The notes under the pieces: model-generated
What the model was told of the DNA's origin: nothing
The model's database searches: none
The model's input: the letters and a program-made list of their open reading frames with translations, nothing else
Shown here: positions 1 to 7,381 of the stretch, one piece after another
How the letters are laid out: every line of letters starts with the position of its first letter
Position numbering within the stretch: the stretch's first letter is position 1
Assembly: GCA_001769385.1 (NCBI GenBank)
Contig: MEPB01000098.1
Location: forward strand, 1 to 40,014
DNA length: 40,014 nt
Direction of reading: 5' to 3'
From: Bacteroidetes bacterium RIFCSPLOWO2_12_FULL_35_15
Lineage (GTDB): Bacteria; Bacteroidota; Bacteroidia; 2-12-FULL-35-15
Position numbers and translations under genes: made by a program

Positions 1-44
1 AGCTGCAATCGGGCGATTACTGTAAAAACACTAAGGGGAATACC

Positions 45-1028
45 TTAATTATGGATAAGATTCTTAATTATTGATTTAGTATTGGCTGAATCTACGGGTG
101 TAAGATAAAAATAAGCAAAACGATTCAATAATATTCTTCCTGAATGATCGTCAGTGCAACCGAAAATAATATCACTTGTTTTCAAATGATTAATAGATTT
201 TCTATCATTAATCCAACTTTTTTCTACGGAGATTTTGGTGCCCAATCCAATTTCCTTAATATATTTTTTAAGAACATCTACCTTATATTTACCAACATCC
301 TTCAATTTTGCGCCATGTAACCGGTTAAGGTTCGATTCTTCAATAGTATCTTTATCAATAAGACATAATTCCCCAACCCCCAAACGTGTTAATAACAAAG
401 CGGTTACTGAACCTGTTGCCCCGGCACCAACAATTGATATTTTCAATTTTGATAAATCCTGCACAAGTGAGTTGCCGAATGCCAATTGCTGCCTGTTAAA
501 TGCTTCCGGTGATTTGAAGCTTGAAGTCCTGTCTGGATAATTAATTCTAAAAGATTCCCCAATAATTCTAATTTTGGAAATAGGTTCATGTGATAAATCA
601 GGTTTCCAAACTCTCCCAATCAATGAACCATCGGGCATCATAATAAGACTGGCATGAGGTCTATTGCCCCCATTACGGTTAAATGCTAATTTAAAAAGGT
701 GATGCTCCCCAATATCATCCACTGATGAAAAATGATTAACACCTTTTGGATGATTGTGAATTAATATTACAGCAAAATTTTTAGATTCCGCTTTTGCTAA
801 AACCTTAATAAAATGATTATTGTTCCAGCTTACTTGATAGCACTCAGATGATAGAAGGTCATTCTCAGACAAAATGTGTATCTCTTTTGTAAGCAGCCTA
901 TCTTCATTATCAATAACCAAGGAGCGGCCACAAATAATAAAAGCAACTCGTTCCTTACCATCCTCTTGTAACAGGTGATTTTTAAGATTCGAATAATGTT
1001 CTTCCTGTATAGTGATTGAATATTTCAT
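45..1028 (-). CDS. JAB peptidase / ThiF-type E1 fusion, C-terminally truncated
   Basis: Two-domain protein of 327 aa. Residues about 1-140 form a JAB/MPN (JAMM) metallopeptidase with a complete HxHx7SxxD motif (H91, H93, S101, D104) and a likely catalytic Glu (E26). In this family the domain removes ubiquitin-like proteins. Residues about 180-327 start an E1/ThiF adenylation domain, with GAGATG at 201-206, a DxDxxExSNLNR stretch (D225-R236), and the FGCTDD crossover region near 290. E1 enzymes adenylate the C-terminal Gly of a ubiquitin-like protein. The start overlaps the upstream E2-like gene by ATGA, which supports co-translation. After residue 311 the similarity stops and an unrelated tail leads to a TAA, so the C-terminal part of the E1 fold, where a catalytic Cys would lie, is missing. 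It is probably non-functional as an E1; the JAB half looks intact. Confidence 0.85.
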   Translation of the reverse strand: MKYSITIQEEHYSNLKNHLLQEDGKERVAFIICGRSLVIDNEDRLLTKEIHILSENDLLSSECYQVSWNNNHFIKVLAKAESKNFAVILIHNHPKGVNHFSSVDDIGEHHLFKLAFNRNGGNRPHASLIMMPDGSLIGRVWKPDLSHEPISKIRIIGESFRINYPDRTSSFKSPEAFNRQQLAFGNSLVQDLSKLKISIVGAGATGSVTALLLTRLGVGELCLIDKDTIEESNLNRLHGAKLKDVGKYKVDVLKKYIKEIGLGTKISVEKSWINDRKSINHLKTSDIIFGCTDDHSGRILLNRFAYFYLTPVDSANTKSIIKNLIHN

Positions 1029-1403
1029 GATGCTATTTCAAGAGCTACTTGTACTTTTTTTAAATAAGTATGAATTCCATCCACGCCACTCCTCCATTCA
1101 TTAGCAGGATAATGTCTTGACCATCGTTGCCATTGTTTCCCTTCAAAAAGCACTTTTGTTTGTGTTTGTCTGGCCGGTCTATTTGAAGGAGCCAATAATA
1201 TATCCGGATTGAAATACCACATATCAGGCCTTACTTCAGGATAGCCGTTTGGTAGTATGATTAATAAATCGGATGATTGCAGATTTTCCAGTTGGTAAAA
1301 ACCAGTTTCTTATAATTAAACCATTCCTGTTAGCATCAATTTTTTCTTCAAATTGATAGCCCTTCTCTAATAAATAATCTCTGTCGAATTCAGGTAAAAA
1401 CAT
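1025..1403 (-). pseudogene. E2-like protein (Prok-E2 family E type), frameshifted
   Basis: The ATG at 1403 opens a frame beginning MFLPEFDRDYLLEKGYQFEE that stops early. The next frame carries the rest: an LPNGYP motif, PDMWYFNP, WQRWSRH, then an EWRSGVDGI stretch ending in a helix. Removing one base from the run of five A at 1297-1301 (plus strand) joins the two halves into a protein of about 126 aa resembling the prokaryotic E2 family E fold. The reconstructed protein contains no cysteine at all, so it could not carry a thioester in the usual way. It overlaps the upstream gene by one base (TAATG) and the downstream JAB-E1 gene by ATGA. The frameshift may be a real mutation or a sequencing slip in the homopolymer. 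Confidence 0.75.
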
Positions 1404-1645
1404 TATCCTTCAGTTGTAGTTTTAGCTCCTGTAAAAAAATGTTCTCTACCGGGTTGTGCTAAATCTATTTGTTCGTTATCAGCGATTTCTTTATCCTGAT
1501 TAGGGCCGCTCACTTTAAGCCATACCCCATAATTTGCTGGTGCTGCAACTAAAGCTTTAATTTTTGCTCCTGTAATAAATTGTTCTTCAACCTCAAATGT
1601 TTTTTGATCAATTAGAATTTTGAATTTTTGTTCTGGTTTCGGCAT
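1403..1645 (-). CDS. Ubiquitin-like protein (multiubiquitin-type domain)
   Basis: Protein of 80 aa forming one beta-grasp-like unit: a KFKILIDQKTFEV first hairpin, a central helix region (TGAKIKALV), a VWLKVSG strand, then DNEQIDLAQPGREHFFTG. The pattern (hydrophobic strands, then a PGxxxFxT ending) matches the multiubiquitin-type domain found beside prokaryotic E1, E2 and JAB genes. It ends in Gly, as a protein meant for C-terminal activation would. It is the first gene of a tightly packed three-gene operon with the E2-like and JAB-E1 genes. Only one domain copy is present, whereas many relatives carry several. The context makes it the likely modifier; its targets are unknown. Confidence 0.75.
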   Translation of the reverse strand: MPKPEQKFKILIDQKTFEVEEQFITGAKIKALVAAPANYGVWLKVSGPNQDKEIADNEQIDLAQPGREHFFTGAKTTTEG

Positions 1646-1680
1646 GAGAAATAAATTTTAGTTTAAAAATTATAATACAT

Positions 1681-1688
1681 CAAAGATA
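1681..1688 (-). promoter_or_regulatory. Putative -7 element of the ubiquitin-like operon
   Basis: On the minus strand this reads TATCTTTG, a perfect match to the Bacteroidota TAnnTTTG -7 box. It lies 35 bp upstream of the ATG at 1645, which allows a leader of about 30 nt. No clear -33 TTTG was seen. Confidence 0.45.
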
Positions 1689-2577
1689 TAAAATTAGAGG
1701 CAGTATAATGGAGAGAATTTTAAATGAATGATAATAGGATGAAAAACGTTATTATTAGAGAGGGTGGAAGATTACAGCTTTTTTTACAAGCCTTTGGCAG
1801 TGCGGTTGGCTTTTGAGCGGGTTTGTAAATGTGCTGCAATGTGTGATAGCCAAAACGCCCCGTTTCTTTTTTCATTGGGTGTAAAAATGTGCGGTGGGGT
1901 AATTTCATTTTGAATTGGTGTTAATTGGGAAAAATAAAAATGATCTGTTAAAAGACAATCAAGGACTAAAAACGATAATAGCAGAAAAGGAGAAAAAAAT
2001 TATTTCGCTTCAAAACGGATTATTAAATTGCTCGACAATAAGAAAAGTGGTCATCATTCATATTGACCAACAACCGTTAATTAAATCCTTTCTACCTATA
2101 AACTTAGGGTTAATTTTTTCGATGTTTCATATATCCTTAATTATAAAATATCGTCAATTACCGTTATATCTCGTGTTATAACGGTAAAACATGTTGTTTC
2201 ATGTTATATAACGAACAAAAGATAATTACATCCTTAGGTCATTTAAAGAAATTAGCTTGACCAAATGAATTAAGCGTGTATGTTTTTTCGAATTAAAAAA
2301 TCATGAAAATCACGAAAGATGTTTTATGATTCCAATTGAAAAAAGTCATGCTGCTTTGCGTTTTTCAAAAACGAGTTTACTAATTCGTTTTATAGTGTGA
2401 GTGAAGTTTGTACGTACACAATTTTTTTTGAAAACAGGAAATCGCATCTTAGGACTGAATATGATATTTATATTATTTGCAGAAAAATAGTAAAAATAAA
2501 AAGGGATTTAGAGCCGGTTTATAAGGTATTAAAATATTCAGGGTTAGACAGGTTATAAAAACTATTAGGCTCTTCTT
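1689..2577. other. Gene-poor stretch within the island
   Basis: About 890 bp without a convincing gene. A segment at about 1780-1880 is markedly richer in GC than its surroundings. Short open frames on both strands here have TTG starts or lack family features and are not called. An inverted-repeat cluster lies at 2161-2213. The rest is AT-rich and shows nothing recognisable. Confidence 0.5.
2161..2184. repeat. Inverted repeat CCGTTATA / TATAACGG
   Basis: A perfect 8 bp stem with an 8 bp spacer (CCGTTATA-n8-TATAACGG). It is followed at 2202-2213 by a related GTTATATAACGA. The clustering of GTTATA/TATAAC half-sites could be a protein-binding site, but no function can be assigned. Confidence 0.4.
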
Positions 2578-2671
2578 TTACACAGTTTTCTTCTCCTCCA
2601 GATACAAATGAATGCCATAACATATTAACCCTATCCCTCCAACAATGAAAACCCCAGTGATGACTTTCCCC

Positions 2672-2679
2672 CACGGAAA
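2672..2679. repeat. 8 bp target-site duplication, left copy (CACGGAAA)
   Basis: CACGGAAA directly abuts the left inverted terminal repeat and is repeated exactly at 3645-3652. Eight bases is the usual duplication length of the IS1595 family. Confidence 0.9.
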
Positions 2680-3644
2680 GGCAATGTCCTATTAACAGGT
2701 AGCAATTGGTTTGACTTTATTTGTTATTAGTGCGTTGTAAAGGAATAATTCAAATATTTTTTCTTCTCCTTTAAAATTGTATTTGAAGCAGAACTCATCC
2801 AAATAATTTTGCAAATATTTTCTTGTGATTTTATGATACTGCCCAACAATTCCTCTTTTTACAAGGCTCCAAAAACCTTCAATATTATTTGTATGGTATG
2901 CTCCTCTTACGTATTCGTCTTTTTCATGATTCACAACTTCGTGACCTCGATACTTTTTATTTAATCCGGAATAGGCTCCAAAACCATCGCTGACAATGAC
3001 TGATTTTCTGTCTACTCGATTATTGATAATTGGTTTAAGTGATTTACCATCTGCATGCTCAACAACTTGAGTACTCACCCTTCCTGATCTGGATAACAAT
3101 CCAAACACAGGAACTTTGTGCATTGCGCCAGTGGCTACTTTACCTTGAGTATGCAATGCTTCTCTTACTTTTTTATGTTTGTTCTTTGTTTGACCTCCTA
3201 CATATGTTTCGTCAACTTCAACGATTCCTTTCAGTAGCTTTTTATCCGTATTTTGCATTGCATCACGCAGCCTTTTTTGAACGTACCACGCTGTATCTTT
3301 TGTTACATCTATATGACGGGCCAATTGTCTTGATGATATTCCTTTTTTTGCATGCATTACAAGACTTATGGCAATAAACCATTTTGATAAAGGCAAATTA
3401 GAAGCTTCAAATATAGTTCCTACCAAAACACTGAAGCTTGTATTACAACTGTTGCAATGATGTCGTAATTGTTTCTTCATTGCTGATACCTTATCGGATT
3501 GGCAATATGGGCATACTGGCTTTTCTTGCCATCTTGCTTTCTCCAAGTAGTTGATACAACGCTTTTGTGTATTCAACTTTTTTGTAATTTCTATTAGTTC
3601 CATTTTACAAATATAATAATTCTACCTTATCATAGGACATTGCC
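2680..3644 (-). mobile_element. IS1595-family insertion sequence, 965 bp, complete
   Basis: The element is bounded by inverted terminal repeats. The left end starts GGCAATGTCCTAT; the right end read in reverse is GGCAATGTCCTAT followed by GATAAGGTAG, matching ATTAACAGGTAG imperfectly. Perfect 8 bp direct repeats flank it. It carries one transposase gene filling almost the whole element. The perfect ends and duplications and the intact transposase frame indicate a recent, possibly still active, insertion. Confidence 0.92.
2692..3603 (-). CDS. IS1595-family transposase
   Basis: Protein of 303 aa. The N-terminal zinc ribbon has two Cys pairs (CPYCQSDKV and CNSCNTSF, residues about 31-58), and a helix-turn-helix-like segment follows (GISSRQLARHIDVTKDTAW). 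The catalytic domain is of the ISXO2/DDE_Tnp_IS1595 type: a first Asp in VEVDETYVGG, a second in VSDGFGAY, and a third acidic position in the NNIEGFWS region. It binds the element's terminal repeats and catalyses cut-and-paste transposition. Full length for the family, with no internal stop. The start codon lies 41 bp inside the right end, leaving little room for a promoter, which may be carried in the end itself. Confidence 0.95.
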   Translation of the reverse strand: MELIEITKKLNTQKRCINYLEKARWQEKPVCPYCQSDKVSAMKKQLRHHCNSCNTSFSVLVGTIFEASNLPLSKWFIAISLVMHAKKGISSRQLARHIDVTKDTAWYVQKRLRDAMQNTDKKLLKGIVEVDETYVGGQTKNKHKKVREALHTQGKVATGAMHKVPVFGLLSRSGRVSTQVVEHADGKSLKPIINNRVDRKSVIVSDGFGAYSGLNKKYRGHEVVNHEKDEYVRGAYHTNNIEGFWSLVKRGIVGQYHKITRKYLQNYLDEFCFKYNFKGEEKIFELFLYNALITNKVKPIATC

Positions 3645-3652
3645 CACGGAAA
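3645..3652. repeat. 8 bp target-site duplication, right copy (CACGGAAA)
   Basis: Identical to 2672-2679, directly following the right terminal repeat of the IS1595-family element. Confidence 0.9.
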
Positions 3653-3860
3653 GGGGGGAGTAATTTTCCCCGTTACTGAGGATGAAGAGGATGGTATTGA
3701 TTCTGAAAGCATTATTGGAACCTGGAGAGATGCAGATGCTGGTGCAGGACATATCGGTGTCGGACTAGCTATTGTTTTTGTTTGTGAAGATAGAAGTGTT
3801 CCAATGTTTGCGAATGCCTGTGTTGGAGAAGAAGTTGAAGGTTTTCCTTGTTGAAAAGCT

Positions 3861-4331
3861 TCAAATTCTTTGAAGAGATGAAACATTTTTACTTCTTCGA
3901 AAGCTGAGACCTGTTTGAACATCATGTTGTTTTTTTTCTTTAATTATTCTAAAAGTATCGTCTTTATTGATTAATAAAATATAGTCAAAATATTGGTATC
4001 CTAAACCCTCTTCAATTTTAATTGAAGGTTTTCTTGTTTTTAAGCTAAAATCTACGATCCTAAGTTCTTGTTTAGTCGGGTGAATTATTCCTTTTTCATA
4101 TAATTTTTTCAGACCAAGATAATTGGCTTTGAATTGTTGTGCAAAGAACCTGAGCTGATCATTTTTTGATTTGTTTTTAAGTTGATTTTCTTTGAACCGG
4201 TGTTTATCGCAGCAAAATTTCGCAAGAATATTATCTGTGAAAAATGTAGGAATTGAGCATTGCGTATATTCGCATTGCTTTTCATACCAATCAATATCAT
4301 CAAAGTCAATAGGCTTAACTTTTATCCTCAT
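3861..4331 (-). CDS. Small zinc-finger-like island protein of unknown function
   Basis: Protein of 156 aa, not assigned to a family. Residues about 15-46 contain a Cys/His cluster, CxxxxC followed about 20 residues later by FCCDKHR, resembling a treble-clef zinc-binding finger. After it come a basic helical stretch (RFKENQLKNKSKNDQLRFF) and a mixed alpha/beta C-terminal half. DNA or RNA binding is plausible but is inference. It is transcribed divergently from the MerR-like gene at 4489, so the 157 bp between them probably holds both promoters. Its 3' end overlaps the start of the disrupted membrane-protein gene. Confidence 0.6.
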   Translation of the reverse strand: MRIKVKPIDFDDIDWYEKQCEYTQCSIPTFFTDNILAKFCCDKHRFKENQLKNKSKNDQLRFFAQQFKANYLGLKKLYEKGIIHPTKQELRIVDFSLKTRKPSIKIEEGLGYQYFDYILLINKDDTFRIIKEKKQHDVQTGLSFRRSKNVSSLQRI

Positions 4332-4434
4332 TTTTTTATTTTTTTACTGAAAAACAAATTTTGATCTGAAGCATTTGGATGTGTATCAAGATCATGTTGC
4401 TTCAGCTAATTCATTTATAAATTTTTTTATTATC

Positions 4435-4466
4435 TTTGCAAATATATAAAATATATATTACATTTG
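4435..4466 (+). promoter_or_regulatory. Bacteroidota-type promoter of the MerR-like gene
   Basis: TTTG at 4435-4438 and TACATTTG at 4459-4466 are separated by 20 bp, matching the -33 TTTG / -7 TAnnTTTG pattern of Bacteroidota sigma factors. The -7 box ends 22 bp before the ATG at 4489. Confidence 0.55.
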
Positions 4467-4488
4467 TACGATAAAAACAAAAAAATAT

Positions 4489-5436
4489 ATGAATAGTGAG
4501 AAGTATGAACATTTGGAAGATAATTTAAATAAGGCAGGAACTTCATTAAAAGACATAGAGAGGGTATATCCGAAAATTTGTGAGTCGTTTATCCCCCTTT
4601 CCATAACAGGAGTTTCTCCTCGGACATATTTCTATTGGAAAAAATCCAATTTACTAGCTCCTTCTGCTACGAAAAAAGAAGGAGAGTGGGTCCGTCTAAA
4701 TTTAATTGAATATGTATGGATAAAAATAATCCAGACTATGCGTGATTTTGGTGTCCCGTTCGAAACAATAAAAGAAGCGAAGGTGTTGTTATTTTCAAAT
4801 ACATTAAAAATATTAATTGATGAAAAAGAAGGGTATTTAAATTTTCTTGAGAAGGAAAGTGATATGTCAATTGAAAAAATAAATTCAATAAAAAAATTGG
4901 TTGATTTGCTGACTGAAGACATCTTAAATGTTCCAGAAGAGTATGAAATTTACACAACTCTACTTGGGTCAATCGTGTCTGATCTATTAATAAGAAATGA
5001 TAGGGGGGCAATTATTATTACTAAAAACGCAAGCCGATTTGAAATTGGATATTTTTCATTTAAATCAATGATGGAATTTCAAAAAATAGTTTTCCCTTTA
5101 TTAGAGTTGCCATGTATCCAAATACCCATTAGGAAATTAATTGAAGATTTTTTTGATGATCCTAAAAGTGAAAAATTTGTTGATAGCTTCGAATTATTGA
5201 ATTTAAAAGAGAAAAAGGTAATAGAAGCTATCCGTAAAAAGGATTTTAAGGAAATTATTATTAAACAAGACAGCAAAGAGGAATCAATAATTATAGAAGT
5301 GGAAAAGGATGGAGCAATAATGGATCAAAAGGCGAAGGAAGTCAAACGTATTTTAGGTTTGAACGAATATTCGGAGGTAACAATCAAGTATAGAAACGAC
5401 AAACATTTATATTTTAAAAATAAAACTAGATTATAA
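4489..5436 (+). CDS. MerR-like winged-helix regulator of the island
   Basis: Protein of 315 aa. Residues about 38-100 resemble a MerR-type DNA-binding domain: SPRTYFYWKKSNLLAPS is the helix-turn-helix with the characteristic wing-side hydrophobics, followed by WVRLNLIEYVWIKIIQTMRDFGVPFETIKEAK, the usual second helical pair. The remaining 215 residues are acidic/basic mixed alpha-helical and match no ligand-binding domain I recognise. A C-terminal KEVKRILGLNEYSEVTIKY segment looks like a small alpha/beta module. It sits upstream of the small HTH-like gene and integrase in the same direction, so it may control excision or integration. It has its own promoter. The role is inferred from position. 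Confidence 0.65.
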   Translation: MNSEKYEHLEDNLNKAGTSLKDIERVYPKICESFIPLSITGVSPRTYFYWKKSNLLAPSATKKEGEWVRLNLIEYVWIKIIQTMRDFGVPFETIKEAKVLLFSNTLKILIDEKEGYLNFLEKESDMSIEKINSIKKLVDLLTEDILNVPEEYEIYTTLLGSIVSDLLIRNDRGAIIITKNASRFEIGYFSFKSMMEFQKIVFPLLELPCIQIPIRKLIEDFFDDPKSEKFVDSFELLNLKEKKVIEAIRKKDFKEIIIKQDSKEESIIIEVEKDGAIMDQKAKEVKRILGLNEYSEVTIKYRNDKHLYFKNKTRL

Positions 5437-5519
5437 GTAGTACGACCCGATAATATCGGCTCTGGCGAAAAACAAGCATTTGACCTAAGCACTAGCTCAA
5501 ATGCAATATACTCCGGTAA

Positions 5520-5942
5520 ATGTTAGATTTAATTGAAAAAGAAAGGGATGTTAAAAACATACTATCAGACAAAATAAACATAAAAGATATTATGGCAACA
5601 CTTCATGTTGCTGATGTCAGAGCAGCAATGCGATGGTGCAAAAAAAAAAGTATTTTGGTTTTAAAATTTGGCAAGGAGAGGTATGCTAATCTGATTGATT
5701 TTGAGTTAGCGATTGATAGACCATTTATAGAGTCATTAAAAGTGAAGCACCCTGAAAATTGGAAGGAAATTTATTCAGCCTATAAGAAGAATGATTACAT
5801 TGCAATTACAGAACAAATGTTTCAATCGGAACCAACTATAAAGACGAAATTTGAAGTAAAAGGAGAAGTAGCAAACAGTTTTATAAAAAAAATAAAACAA
5901 AAATTAAAGGAAAATGGACGAAGCAAAATTATTAAAGAATAA
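5520..5942 (+). CDS. Small HTH-like protein upstream of the integrase
   Basis: Protein of 140 aa. Residues about 20-60 (IKDIMATLHVADVRAAMRWC, then KKSILVLKFGKERYANLIDF) look like a helix-turn-helix with a short beta wing, the layout seen in excisionase-type proteins and MerR-like DNA-binding modules. The C-terminus is a Lys-rich helix. The last 29 bp overlap the start of the integrase gene, showing translational coupling. An excisionase (recombination directionality) role is plausible from this coupling but is not shown by a recognised family match. Confidence 0.55.
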   Translation: MLDLIEKERDVKNILSDKINIKDIMATLHVADVRAAMRWCKKKSILVLKFGKERYANLIDFELAIDRPFIESLKVKHPENWKEIYSAYKKNDYIAITEQMFQSEPTIKTKFEVKGEVANSFIKKIKQKLKENGRSKIIKE

Positions 5943-7233
5943 CAAAATCAAAGGGCTTTGTGTTTATTGTACCAAATGTAAAATCAAAGTGGCTGGTAAA
6001 TGTGGTTCTTCCGGAAAAAGAATCGGCTCTTGTACTTATAAGGACAAACATAAATACAAGGTCATTGCTTATATTCCAGGAAGTGATAATGCTGTAAAAA
6101 CAAAGTTGCTTGATACAAGAGATGAAAATGAAGCAATTTTACAAGCTTTTGCATATCGAGCAGAACTTGAAAAATGTAATTATTCAACTAAATTAGTTGC
6201 AACAAAAACAACAGTCCCAAAAACTATATTGGATGCAATGGCTTATTACATTGCATTTTTGAATAATGATACACCTCATGAACAAGAGCACAAGCAACGT
6301 ACAAAAGCGCATTTAGATGAAGTAAGTAGATACTTCAATTACTTTACGGAATATTTACAAACAATGGACATAGATCCGTCTATTTTTCCATTTGAAAAAC
6401 TCGATAAAAATGTTGTTGGTAAATTAAAATCATATCTTCTGAAAACAAGGAACTACGCTCCCAAAACATATAATAAATACATTGGACTTATGAGAGTGTT
6501 TGTAAACTTCTTGGTGGAAGAATTTGATTTCAGAATTAAAAATCCTTTCAAGGGTTTTAAAAGATTGCACTCTGAGATCAATATTAATACTATTTCAAGT
6601 ATAGAATTTCATGCTCTTTTGGAAGTAATCAAACTGGAGAATGGAACACAGATTTATGAAGAACGTAAGTCAAAAAAGAAATATAAAAAGAATCGTTACC
6701 GCCCATGGTTGAAAGATGCTATGTTACTCGCATTATTGACCGGAAGGAGGAGAGAAGAAATTGTAAATATGAAATTTAGCAGGATCCTTGAGAATGAAAC
6801 TGGTGATCCTATTACTATCTGCATCGAAGATTTTAAAGTCAATCGTAGCAATGATTTATCTGCAAAAGAATCTGTAAAAGTAGTTTATGTTCCGGTAATT
6901 TCTCCTCTTAAGAAGTTGTTATTTGAGTTAGGATATAAGGAAAACAAAGGGAAAGAGATATACATTCTTGCTCCTGAAGAAACAATGGAACGCAAAACTA
7001 TGATGAATTTTATTAGCAAATCGTTTTCCCATTACTACAAACAATTGAATACTGGTAAGGATTTAACCTTCTATGACCTTCGAAAAACATATATTTCTCA
7101 TCTATATGCAGCTCATGGTGAGAAGGCGCGTATTATCACGAAACATTCTGGAGAGGAAGTCATGTTGAACCATTATATTGATGAAAAAGTGATTGCTGAA
7201 GTTGCAATGGATTTTGGATTGTTTGGTTTGTAA
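5914..7233 (+). CDS. Tyrosine recombinase (phage-type integrase)
   Basis: Protein of 439 aa. The N-terminal segment has a Cys cluster (CVYCTKC and further Cys up to residue about 41), then an arm-binding-like domain, a SAM-like core-binding domain (about 110-215, ending NKYIGLMRVFVNFLVEEF) and a catalytic domain. Catalytic residues are R279 (TGRRREE), R390 in YDLRKTY, H411 (KHSGEE) and the nucleophile Y421 (NHYID). The usual box II HxxR reads YxxR here (Y387). It catalyses site-specific recombination between the island and its tRNA target. It starts inside the preceding small gene and ends 178 bp before tRNA-Met. The Cys-rich N-terminal extension is unusual for simple integrases and may bind zinc. 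Confidence 0.92.
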   Translation: MDEAKLLKNNKIKGLCVYCTKCKIKVAGKCGSSGKRIGSCTYKDKHKYKVIAYIPGSDNAVKTKLLDTRDENEAILQAFAYRAELEKCNYSTKLVATKTTVPKTILDAMAYYIAFLNNDTPHEQEHKQRTKAHLDEVSRYFNYFTEYLQTMDIDPSIFPFEKLDKNVVGKLKSYLLKTRNYAPKTYNKYIGLMRVFVNFLVEEFDFRIKNPFKGFKRLHSEININTISSIEFHALLEVIKLENGTQIYEERKSKKKYKKNRYRPWLKDAMLLALLTGRRREEIVNMKFSRILENETGDPITICIEDFKVNRSNDLSAKESVKVVYVPVISPLKKLLFELGYKENKGKEIYILAPEETMERKTMMNFISKSFSHYYKQLNTGKDLTFYDLRKTYISHLYAAHGEKARIITKHSGEEVMLNHYIDEKVIAEVAMDFGLFGL

Positions 7234-7318
7234 ACAAATCAAAAGAAAAAAACAAGAATTATTGGGATCATTATTCGAGTCCATTTTATGATAAAAAAAA
7301 ATTAAAATTTTTGAAAAA

Positions 7319-7342
7319 AAACCCGACTCCAAACCCGACTCC
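7319..7342. repeat. 12 bp tandem direct repeat near the attachment side
   Basis: AAACCCGACTCC occurs twice back to back between the integrase stop and the tRNA gene. Short direct repeats in this place are typical of integrase arm-type binding sites; that role is inference. Confidence 0.5.
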
Positions 7343-7381
7343 AAGAGATAAATTTCACCAATTCAAATATTCATAAAAACA

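Larger units (their letters stand above)
2578..3925 (-). pseudogene. Small single-pass membrane protein gene split by the IS1595 element
   Basis: The 5' part (from 3925 or the next Met at 3922) encodes a protein with a Ser/Thr/Pro/Ala-rich middle. It reads into the insertion sequence at 3644. Deleting the element and one 8 bp target copy restores one frame: ...PPFPWGKVITGVFIVGGIG, then a transmembrane helix and LYLEEKKTV, with a stop at 2578-2580. The ancestral product is about 125 aa, with a C-terminal membrane anchor of about 20 residues and a short basic/acidic tail. Its start overlaps the end of the upstream gene (3861-4331) by about 65 bp. No family is recognised. Interruption probably removed the anchor and inactivated the gene. 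Confidence 0.65.

Noticed and set aside
1720-1908. 62 aa minus-strand open frame
   Set aside because: It lies on the GC-rich non-coding block, has a low-complexity hydrophobic end and no family features; the DNA signal looks non-coding.
1915-2181. 88 aa plus-strand open frame with a short coiled-coil start
   Set aside because: TTG start, AT-driven composition and an end running through an inverted repeat; at most a gene remnant.
3039-3377. 112 aa plus-strand open frame inside the transposase
   Set aside because: Antisense shadow of the IS1595-family transposase.
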